Below are positions 35,511-46,015 of a stretch of 64,000 bases of DNA, in pieces. Source of the stretch: Ascidia mentula (lineage: Eukaryota > Chordata > Ascidiacea > Phlebobranchia > Ascidiidae). Location: assembly GCA_947561715.1 (NCBI GenBank), contig OX387203.1, positions 8,060,001 to 8,124,000 on the forward strand, written 5' to 3'. The notes below the pieces were generated by a model. The model had not been told where the DNA came from. It saw only the letters and a list, made by a program, of their open reading frames with translations, and ran no database searches. Every line of letters begins with the position of its first letter. Positions within the stretch are counted from its first letter, which is position 1. A program made the position numbers and the translations under genes.

Positions 35511-38500
35511 ATGACGTCATCGGTGGAACAATTTCGTTATCTTGGAATATGCCTCGGGAGTGTGGTTTGCGTCGTTGGTAAGTGCTTAATTTAAACGGTT
35601 TCATTGTGCGTCTTTATGTTAAAACAGCTTTCGACAATATGATTCACCATTGTGTTTACAGTGCAATTTAAGCACTCGTCACTTGATTCGATTAGATCGC
35701 ATGACTTCGCAGTATTCGTGTTACGTTTGTAAAAGTCACCAAAAAGCGCAGCAATCAATCCTGGTTTAAATCGGGGGCGAACGGTCGAACTGAGTTCAGT
35801 CGCCAGTGGACTTCCTGGTGTTTACTGTCAGAGTGTGATAAACGATAACGTTTAGTGCACGGGATTAACCCGTATGGTTGGTAGGAATACTTCCGAACTT
35901 GGCATAACTTTAGATATTCTAGTTCGCTATTATACACACCATTTACGCCTTGTTCTTATAAATTGGACTTTACCCCAAAAAATACACCATAAATCGGACT
36001 TAAACTGCTCTTAGGCAGCTTACATTTATTTGCCAAAATGCGCTTGTAAGTTGTGCGTGGTACATAATCATGCAATAATTCAGCTAATAACTACAGTAAT
36101 CAAATAATTGAGTTTACAGCTCATGTTGTTACGTATAACAGTTTGTGGGTTAACAATTTAATTGGATTAAAAATAACTCACTGACCACGCTTTGCAACGT
36201 ATTTTCAGCGAACGAATCAATGGCTGTGATAAGCGTTGCTGTAGTGTTTTATAATGTGTGACTTGTGACATTTAATTGACCTTTATGGCTATGCAACGAC
36301 CCTATACTGATGGGGTTTCAGTACATGGCGACATCCCAAATCGTTCCGAAATGTACCCTGTAATTCTTTAAAATATGTACACACTTTATCGGTTGATATA
36401 CGCAGGAACCATTGGCAACACGATGACCATTCTCGCTTACGCGACAAACCCACGCATGAGGACCGCTTTCAACATGCTGATAGTGAGTCTGGCTGTTATC
36501 GACCTCGGGCTTTCAGCATTCATTTTGCCTTTTATTATATACGGTGAGTAAACTTGCATATGTTGGAATGCACTTATGTCGCGGAAACAAAAGTTTATGT
36601 GAGTTTGCTACATACTTTCACTATAAACTATTTATATTTAGTGAACTTTTAGCAGTAGCTTTGGGATCAATATTTTACATGTTGTTTTGGTTTCTCGTAG
36701 CACACGAAATAGCAAGTTGCCAATCCAAATATTTCTGCAACACAATGACCACAATTAAAAGCGTAGGATTTTGGCATGTTTGGTAACTACTTCTGTTTTG
36801 TTTTTGGTACAGGTTATTCAAACAACGAATGGCCGTTTTCAATAAAATCTTGTGAGGTGTTTGCATATTTCTACTACGCGTTACACTATACCTCATCAGT
36901 GAACCTTTTCACCATATCATTTAACAGGTAAAGCGAACGACGTGTTTTATGACATAAGACACAATTGAGATGGTTTTATTCTCAAGTGGTAATTCTGTAA
37001 ACAAGCTTATTTAGAAGAGTTGGATTGCTAGGTGACAAACGGCAGTTAAATACACTCAATTGCCTTTTGGCGATTTCATAGCCATCATTAAAGGACAAAT
37101 AAGAGAATTTATGAACGTTCGATTGTTGGGAATTGCTATCACATTGCAGTAACCTTTGCTTAAACGCAATGTATCATGACATCATTCTTTTTGTCAGCAC
37201 CACCATGTACTGTGTGCATGGTAATAGAACTGTTTGTATTGCGTGATCCATAAAAAAAGCAGCCTTTTCGTGTCAAGCTATTTGTACGTATTCTTGTTCA
37301 TAGATACATGCATGTTTCACGGCCCCGTGCAGCATACAGAATTATATTCTCCAAACGAAAACGGAGGATTGCAGCTTTACTGATGTGGAGTTTTGCACCG
37401 GTCTGTTTGCTGCCTCTGATTTTTACTGGAGGTTTCGGCTGGTGGGAGAACGGCCTGATGTGCGCGTTTACAAGGCAAGAAAACTTGTTTTGTTGATGTC
37501 ACGTGTGTCGTCTTAAGGTTGTTTGCGCCAATATAGGGAAGTGCGTTTTGCTTCACAAACGCAAATAACACAGGGCATTTAGGTTAAAGGCTAAAAATAA
37601 TCTGTACCCGATTGACGCCTAGAACTATAACTGTGATTTAACGGATATATATAGGTGCGTGCAATAATAAGTGGTACACACTAATGTGTGTGGTACTACT
37701 GTAGTTGCATACATTAACCATTTCAACTAAACATAAAGACGTAAAGACAAAAACTGTCGAAACATGGTACTTACATACGAAAAAATACCACATTGTTAGT
37801 GTAATGCAACTCTTTTATATCGGAACGTTTCCAACAATTTAGTTGAATACATTTTCTTTCCACAGAAACCCAGGTTTCGCAGACACCTACTCCCTCGTAA
37901 TGCGCGTGTTGTTCCAGTTTGTTCCACTGTTTGGTATGGTGATCTTATACGCCCTCATTTTCCACACGGTGAAACAAAGCCACGCAAACATTGACAACCG
38001 CAAAGCCACTGGTAAACAGCACATATACATATATATATATATACTTATGATGGTTATTGGTACACCACTCCATCTTATATGGCATTTTTAACGAATGAGG
38101 CTTTGTGAAGTACAAAAACAGCGTTTTTAGCAAAAATAAGCTGAATGGATGATTAGTAAAGTGTTTTGCGGCTGTGAAAGTTTTGAAACTAAATAAGTTC
38201 AGACATAAGACAATGAAAAATGTGTTTCCTGTAGCATTTATAAAATACCAGCATCACCATAACTACATGAAGCGTTTAATCACTCACAAAACACACACAT
38301 TGCCTTTTTAAACAGAAGCCAGTGACAGCGGATTTCAGAGCAACGAGACTAGTAGAAGCGGTGGTCTTTCATCACCCTCAAGGCGCATTGGTTACGATCG
38401 TACGCCAGGTTACCAGTTACGACTCAGCTTTACTCCAACTAGCCCCACTGGTACAACAAAGACTTCCTTGGAAACCCCAGCGGACAACAGACGAGTTTGG

Positions 38501-39982
38501 AGGCAAAATCCAACGATCTTAGCACCAATTACCTCCACTTCAGAAAAGGTTATAGAACCAGAATATACAAAGAGTGGAACAAAATCAGACGACGACATTC
38601 AGCTTTACTCCTCAGTGTTACGACGCATGTCGGTCACCATGAAACATGCGAGACTATGTCGATCTGTCACTGCGAACAATTTAGGCGCACTGCCGGTGGT
38701 CGGTAACTTATCAGAAAGCGGAAAGCCGAATGACACAACATCGACCCATCAAAACTTTCAGCGCACACAAAATCAGTCCAATAACCACAGGATAGGTGCG
38801 GAAATTTGCCCAAACACTAACATTTCTTCCGTGCGCCCTCAGTCGTTGGTTATAAGAAACATTGCAACACCGCACGGTGGCGGCAAAAACCTTAAAAGGT
38901 CACTGTCTTTTACCCCACCGTCGCTTAAAAGGTAGGAAATATTTTCTTTACTTGGCATTTATTTGTCACTACAGTTTTTATGTTACTTAGGACTTTGTCA
39001 ACTTCAATATCCAAGATTGCGTCGACGCCAAATCGCATGAAAGAGAGAATCAGTTCAATGAGAACTGCAAGATCTAAAGAGGTAAAAAAATAACAGGATC
39101 ACCTTTATTCCAACACTGTGTAGGTGTCTGATGAGATACCGCCATATACATTACATTCATTTCGTCTCTTCTCTTCTCCCAACATTACCTTCTGCAGAAC
39201 TTGCTGAAAAAAATGTATAATACTGTTAACACAAACCTTTAAAGAGTAATGGTAGATTCTTTTGGAGTACTTCAACAATATGTGTAAACGTGATGTAGTG
39301 TCTATACAGTGCTAACAAATATGAATTTCCTTAATTTGCAGTCTACAATAGTAAGACGAACTTCGATTCAACATGCCCGAGCTCAAAGACAGCTTCTATA
39401 CATGAGCACTGTTATTTGCGCAACGTTTGCATTCTGCGCATTACCAAGGTAAGGTAAAACTGTTCTGTCACACGAGTGTTCAATTTAAGTCAGATTTCAA
39501 TTTGAAAAACCCTTTTCGAAGTAAACGCAGTAAGGATAGACGTTAAAATTAGAAGCAATAATAATCGAAAATCCACATGAAATTTTTATCACAGGAAACC
39601 TCCTATATGTTTAACCCAATATTTTTGCATGCAGTTTAATACTGAACTTGGTCGGACACTACAACTTTATTTCAACTGAACTTTTCATGGCGGCATCGAA
39701 TTTGGGATGGTTGAACTCCATGATTAACCCAATCGTTTACGCAGCGATGAATGTTCAGTTCAGAAAGGAATATTCAAGGTAAGGACATAAAATCGTTTCT
39801 TAGGCTTTTTTTTATTTAGGCGTTGATTAAAAAGCATTTTAATTTGTACTAAAACATCCAGTTGATAATTGCAACAATTTGTGTGCAGAGTCATGCAGAA
39901 AATAACCAACTTGGTTTGGCCGCGCCGGACCAAAGTTTACCCAATTAAGAGCAGCTTGAAGAAGGATATTTGTACTGCATAA
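35511..39982 (+). CDS. Class A GPCR, GPR84/Moody/Tre1-like
   Basis: Ten coding exons (35511-35577, 36406-36543, 36813-36927, 37304-37474, 37866-38011, 38316-38931, 38991-39081, 39342-39448, 39635-39778, 39889-39982), 562 residues. Seven-TM landmarks: GN in TM1 (GTIGNTMTIL), LAVIDL in TM2, extracellular Cys pair (KSCEVF and LMCAF), NRY in place of DRY at the end of TM3 (SFNRYMHVSRP), TM4 MWSF-APVCLLPL, TM6 FAFCALPSLIL and TM7 NPIVYAAMNVQFRKEY. The NRY motif and the AAMN-QFR-xY end of TM7 resemble GPR84, insect Moody/Tre1 and melatonin receptors. Odd features are an intracellular loop 3 of about 260 residues, rich in Ser/Thr, mostly from exon 6; CALP where most receptors have CWxP; and a GC-AG intron after 37474. 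Very short extracellular N-terminus without signal peptide. Ligand unknown. Confidence 0.9.
38028..38043 (+). repeat. AT microsatellite
   Basis: Short run of TA dinucleotides in a GPCR intron. Confidence 0.8.
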
Positions 39983-40913
39983 AATACACTCAAAAATCAA
40001 TGACCCGCAATTTTTGCCATCAGCACCTAAGTTAAGAACTTTAAATAGGTTATAGCCTAATATAGAAAACTTTTCTGGTCACGGAGAATCGACAGAAGCT
40101 GTTGTTTGTGTGGCATGATTAAAATGCGAACGAAAACCTAATCATTGCAGTGGCTCTTTTCTTCATATACTTCTACTGTTCGTTTGCTTTTTTAAAAACA
40201 TTGTATTTTTGCACTGTGCTATACCATACCCTTGTGATGCTGTCGATGTTTTCGTTGCCTAATTAGATTTCTCTGTTTTCGTTTACACTTCTTTTACAAG
40301 CGCGTGGCTGGCGTTGTTTATTCAAATAAACCCACAACATTTATACAATGTGATTAAAGAACAAAAAGTGGATCAATTTGAAAACCAAAGGCCCCTGACA
40401 AGCTGTCGATAGCACACCGTATCGATATAATTATTTTCTAAATTCAACAAAGCGAACCGTGGACAGCTCAGATTTTAGGCGAAATATGTTTTTCTCAATA
40501 AAAATCCATCTGAGCTGTCCACAGATCGCTTGTGGAATTTAACATATATATGACAACATTTATACATACACAGTTTTTACTGTAAATGAAACAGAAAAAG
40601 GAAACCCTCTCGCACGAGCATATTAATGATTTACTAGCCGACGATTAAGCACGTGGTACGCAGAGATGTTCACCAGTTGTACGCTAACGACCGAAGTGGG
40701 AAATATACGTTACGTTGTCATAGAGTTGCTACAACATTAAACAACGCTACAACAATAAAATATTGCATTTAAGTGAGGTGGATACTGGAAATATTGATCG
40801 TCAGATATTAGTGGTGACGGGAAGTTCACGATAGCATTATAGTCATTTAATTGTGTTAATCAACGTTAACGAACTATACGCTTCACCGCACCGGAAAGGT
40901 TTGGATCACAACT
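39983..40913. other. GPCR 3' UTR and intergenic DNA before the sugar transporter
   Basis: No reading frame of note. Contains the hairpin at 40440-40540. AATAAA-like motifs occur near 40327, 40497 and 40756. Confidence 0.5.
40440..40540 (+). repeat. Inverted repeat / hairpin
   Basis: Left arm 40440-40472 and right arm 40509-40540 are inverted copies (shared core GTGGACAGCTCAGA) with a few mismatches and a 36-base AT-rich loop. Possibly a small fold-back element or a structured 3' UTR segment of the GPCR. Confidence 0.7.
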
Positions 40914-43900
40914 ATGGCCGATGAGGTATGTAAATATGCCACGCCCCCTTTCGGGGGTTACTGGAATTATCTCAAGGTGGTTTTGTATGTAACTTAAGGT
41001 GGGCATAAAGTTATATGGTAAACAAGGTCGCAGTAGTTGTATGACAGACATTTAATAGCTGCACCAAAAGCATTTATACGTAATCAAGAAAGGATAATAT
41101 GAAACATTGGTGACGTCAAAAAGTTGTATTACAAAGCAATCTTACAATTGGTGACGTCATGCGAAAAGTTGCGTAATGAAGCTAACTTGATATTTTGCTG
41201 GTTCACGTGGCAAACACTTATGTACAAAGACCACATGGTACCATGTTAAAGTTTAACTAGTGTCTCGACGGCAACCCTGCTTGAACTTGAATTACAAAAA
41301 ACATGTGTTAATCAAAAATAAACATGTTTTTTAACCCAACTACATCATTCACTGCATAGCATTAAAGTCGGATAGGATTGAAATAATATTGCACTTTATT
41401 GAATACAGGAATGGAAACTTACCTCCGTACTTGTGGTTGCTGTGTTCATATCCGTTTTCGGCAGCAGTTTTCAGTATGGTTACAACATAGCTGTGATGAA
41501 TGCACCTGCACCTGTATGTCAAAACAATGTTGAAAATGTCATTCGTCTTGTACACAATATAACCAAACTTTTGACATTTACCAGCTTATGCAATCCTACT
41601 TCTTTGGAATTGACTCCACAGATCAAACCATTAGTTCTCCAAACAACAACACCACTCCCAAACCGGCTGCATATCCACAGGTAACTGACATTTACCTGTA
41701 CTTTCTCCAACACATAAAATGTTCGTGTGCATATAATACACTTGGTGCAGAATTCCACCCAAACAACAGTTACCAGTGAAAATGTAACTGAAACAGAGTT
41801 AACTACATCAGAACTCTTTTTGTGGTCGTTTACTGTATCCATTTACACGGTTGGTGGAATGATTGGTTCTTACCTAACGGGAGTGTGCATTCAGCACCTT
41901 GGCAGGTAATCAAAGACGTGGTGCCGCCTTAGGTCACGTAGCAACAAAGCCTTGAGCATTATTGCTCGTGCACAGGCTGTCTAGGAAATTGTTTACATGT
42001 CCAATGTACAGGAATTTCTTTTCATATTGCCGGCTTGCAAATATTGTCTGCGTGACAACAACATGTATCAAAAGCAATGAGCTTGCATTTAAGGAAGGTC
42101 AACCAGGTACAGAGTTGACGTCATTTTACCGGCTGCGTGTAATACAAATATGCAGCTTCGGTACCATACCGGCAACTGTGACCAACATGCAAACATAGCG
42201 CATTACGAAACAAATATTTAATGTGCTGTGGTTTAAAACAGGGTTCACACCAATGGTGTTAAAATGCGATAATGTCCAAGGTATATAGAATGTAATACTA
42301 ATAGTTGTATTTTTTCATTTCAGAAAAGGAACAATGCTTGCTGCAAACGCTTTGTCTATTGTAGCCGCCATACTAGAAGGCACGAGCAAGGTTGCAAACT
42401 CACTTGAAATGATCATAATAGCCAGATTTTTGCTCGGCATCTTTGCAGGTAAATTTATTGTCCCTCTTTTTACGAACTGATTTAGTTTGTATAAAATGGT
42501 AAAAAAACATTAGCTTTACCACAAACAAACCGTGTTTAAATTGCATTAGACACATCCCTTCTTTGCTTGCTTTGCTTTCGTTAAACTCCGTCCAGTTTAA
42601 TTATTCGTGCAAACATCAATCACCTAAATTTCAATAGCTTTCGTTTGACACCAAGCATTAAGCAACAGAAAACAAATGGACTTGACAATTATTTACAGCC
42701 AACAAGAATTGTGTTCGAATTCTTTGTGATGTCACAAGCCGCTGTATAACAGACGAAATATCGATCGAAAATATATTTAATATGGGAAGCAATTTGTGGA
42801 ATAAAAATTTCGTGACTTTTTTTGCAGGGTTGGCAACTGGGGTTGTTCCTTTATACAACGGAGAAATATCACCCAAGCCTATTCGGGGTGCCATTGGAGT
42901 TGCTAGTCAACTATTCATAACTATTGGTAAATTGGATTCAAAACTCAATGTACTTGTAGTTATAATTAGGGATGCACCGAAAGTTCGGTTTGCCGAATTT
43001 ATTCGGCCGAAACTAAGGTTTTTATAACAATAATAAAAAAGCAAAGTTTAGTATAGATTAGAATCAGTGTACAAAACTGTACGAATATGTTTTTTTTTGT
43101 TTGTATATTGTGACCGAAATAATGAAAATCAACTTTAAGCACATGTTTTGTTTAAATTTATTGCATTTAAAGAGATGGATACCAAAATTATTTTCGGTTT
43201 ATTCGGCCGAATTTATTAGGCAGCTTTTGCCGAATATTCGGTTTCGTCCGAATAAAAAAAATGCTGTTTCGGTGCATCACTAGTTATGATGTAAACTTTC
43301 ATGGCAAAGAGTACCACGTGTGCTAAGCCACCAAATCAACAGTTGCGTAAGAGATAATTATTAAACCATTCGGAGAGCGATTTGTCTGCCCCATATTTTA
43401 CGTAGGTGCTGTATGCTTTTAGGTATTTTGTCTGCTCAGTTGCTGAGTTTAAACGAAGCTCTGGGAACTGAGGAATTGTGGCCAATCCTACTTGCATTCA
43501 CTGCCATTCCCTCCATCACACAATTGTGTGTTCTTCCGTTTATTCCAGAAAGCCCCAGATGTACTCTTATTGACAGAAGTGACGAAGTAAAAGCAGAAAA
43601 AGGTGAGTCAACAAAATGAATAAAAATGTGTTATATTCTACAAAAATTCTGCTCATTTATTTAGCGATTTTGAGGCGACCACCAGTGCAACAAACGTATA
43701 TCGCCATTAGTTGCCTATGTAATACATCTAGCATATAGTATATGTTTTCAGCTCTTATAAAGTTTCGGGGAACCAGAGATGTGGGAAAAGAGATACAAGA
43801 AATGCGCGCCGAAGCAGCTGCCGAAGCCGCCACTGGCCAAATGTCTGTGCTTGAACTGATACGAGACCGTAATGTCCGTTGGCAACTGATTTCAATTGTC

Positions 43901-45704
43901 GTTCTGCAGATAACGCAACAACTGTGTGGCATCAATGCGGTTAGTCTTGCATAAATCGTCCTTCCTTAATGTTGCGACCTTGCTTAATCAAAAATACTGT
44001 TATATATTGAAAATAGTATTCTAGCGTTTACTAAATGAATGATCTGAACCATAAACTGCAGACATGCGATCATTGCCTTTTACGTAAGGCTACACACAAA
44101 AAGCACTTGCTTTGAAATCAGGATTAGTCTGGTATGCTAAAAAGGAATACCAGGCTGATCTGTTTTAAACATAACGTTCCCGATCATCCTTTTACTCATA
44201 ATTGTGACAAAATATACTTACGCAGGTGTAAACCGATTTATGTGAAGCACTGTGAGCAATAAGCTTTGTACAAATGCTATGACTATCACATCTTTTTATA
44301 CAAGCCGAGCCTTTGTTGTAATTTGTAGAAAAAGTGAACGTGGTTTTATGTCTGTTTTGCCTCAGATCTTCTTCTACCTGAACACCATATTTAAAGCTGC
44401 TGGTGTACCAGAGGAATCAAGAAACTACGCATCAGTAGGAGTTGGATCTGTTAACACTTTAATGACCATTGTTTCCGTACGTAATTATTTTTGCATTAAC
44501 GATAACCCTATGCAATCTTATAACCAACCACTAATAATGAGTACATATGTGAAATATTTGTTTCAGTTTAGTTTAATCGTCTGTGAGTGTCGTCACTTTT
44601 ATTACGTACGGAAACGAATAACTGTGGAGAATATCTTTTCTGTGAGCTGCATATACAGTAACACTATTTCTCTCTATCAGGCGGACAATCGCCATTATAA
44701 GTCACCTTGCTGCACCGGTGGGTCTCATTACGTCATAACAGTAGCACTGTCCGCAGCCCTGTTGCCATTATTTGCTTTATACTGCCTCAGAAGTATATAT
44801 TCCTGTTAGTTATTCATAAATGTTGTCCCCAAAGGTGTTGCTCATGGATCGAGCTGGACGAAAAATCCTACTTGGAGGGGGTTACGCTATTTCTGGCATA
44901 TTCTGTGCTCTTATGACCGTGTCCTTAAATCTACAAGACCAAGTTTCGTGGATGCCCAACATGAGCATTGCTTGCGTCGTCGGTTTTATCGTTGGTTTTG
45001 CCATTGGACCAGGTATGGTTAAAAACGTCGAAAACGAAGGAAGCAAATCACATTGTTATGCGAATTTTTCAGGTCCCGTTCCTTGGATTCTGACAGCTGA
45101 GTTCTTCAGGCAATCTGCCCGACCAGCTGCTTCGGCAATTGGTTGTGGGGTAAATTGGACAAGCAATTTCATCCTTGCCCTCGTTTTTCCTTTAATGCAG
45201 GTAGGGTTTTATTAATCAGATGTGCAACTCCACTATATTCACTGAAATCCGTACAATACATATTATTGAATGCATAGATTTTTGTGAAATAACAATGCGG
45301 AAAAAAATGTACGCCAGTTTGGCTTATTAGCCCCCAACAAGACCTCAAATTTAACTGTTTTGCGTTTAATCAACAGCACTATCACTACACATGGTGATTT
45401 TTCCATGCAAGTCTGTCTCATATTGAGTTTCTGTGTTTTTGTTTAAACTTTTTCCACCGGATTTTAAGTACAATAAAAATGTTTGAATCTACAGAAAGCG
45501 ATGGGTCCCTTTGTGTTTCTATTCTTTCTCGTCATTTGCGTCATCGCAACTGTTTACGTCATAATCGTGGTGCCCGAGACGAAGAATCAAACGTTCCAGG
45601 AAATCAACCTCTTGTTCGCGGAAAGGAACGGCATCAAACAAAACGACATAGAAATGGACGATGCGGAACGAACTCACATAGTGAAAGGAATAAGTCGAGA
45701 TTGA
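40914..45704 (+). CDS. SLC2A-like: Facilitative hexose transporter, SLC2A (GLUT) family
   Basis: Twelve coding exons: a four-codon first exon (40914-40925, MADE), then 41409-41513, 41585-41680, 41751-41905, 42324-42448, 42828-42926, 43423-43602, 43752-43939, 44366-44476, 44835-45012, 45073-45200, 45495-45704; 528 residues, all phases consistent. Landmarks are GSSFQYGYN in TM1 (as in class II GLUT5-like proteins), GRKGTM between TM2 and TM3, EISPKPIRGAIG after TM4, IPESPRCTLI before the central loop, QQLCGINA in TM7, DRAGRK between TM8 and TM9, GPVPW in TM10 and VPETKNQTFQEI at the C-terminus. The TM7 position that reads QLS in class I GLUTs reads QIT. The TM1-TM2 loop is long, Thr-rich and has several N-x-T sequons. 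Passive hexose transport at the plasma membrane is inferred from the family; the substrate (glucose or fructose) is not decided. Confidence 0.94.
41107..41172 (+). promoter_or_regulatory. Paired CRE-like sites in GLUT intron 1
   Basis: Two TGACGTCA octamers (41111-41118 and 41152-41159), each preceded by ATTGG or TTGG and followed shortly by AAAAGTTG, 41 bases apart. They lie just downstream of the tiny first coding exon, where an ascidian enhancer could be. CREB/ATF binding is inference. Confidence 0.4.
42967..43282 (+). mobile_element. Non-autonomous hAT element (MITE) in a GLUT intron
   Basis: 316 bases with terminal inverted repeats TAGGGATGCACCGAAA (left) and its inverse with one change (TTTCGGTGCATCACTA, right). 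Flanked by an 8-base target duplication GTTATAAT (42959-42966) / GTTATGAT (43283-43290), the size typical of hAT. The interior is AT-rich with inverted CGGTTTATTCGGCCGAA-like blocks and no transposase. Confidence 0.88.
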
Positions 45705-46015
45705 ACTGTTTGAAATGTTTTTATTCGAAAAGTCATTTCTGTTGGCAAAAAAAAGAAATTTTTTGCTTTGCTTTTAAATGAACTAATGGAGTATTTGTGA
45801 CTTTTGTTGACTATACCATAAAAACATTTTAATTTTTTTACGTCCTTAATCAATCCAATTGTGCAATCCAATAATTGTTACCAATAAAAAAAACATTGGA
45901 CAAATGGTTTTGCGAGAAAACAGTACAATGCTAAACGCAGTATGCACAAGTTACGCAAAATAAAACTACAATAGTCACAATCCAACACAGATTATTGCAC
46001 TAGAAGAACATGCAG
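45705..46015. other. Tail-to-tail spacer, GLUT and HSDL1-like genes
   Basis: 311 bases between the two stop codons. AATAAA at 45883-45888 is the likely GLUT poly(A) signal. No other structure seen. Confidence 0.6.
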
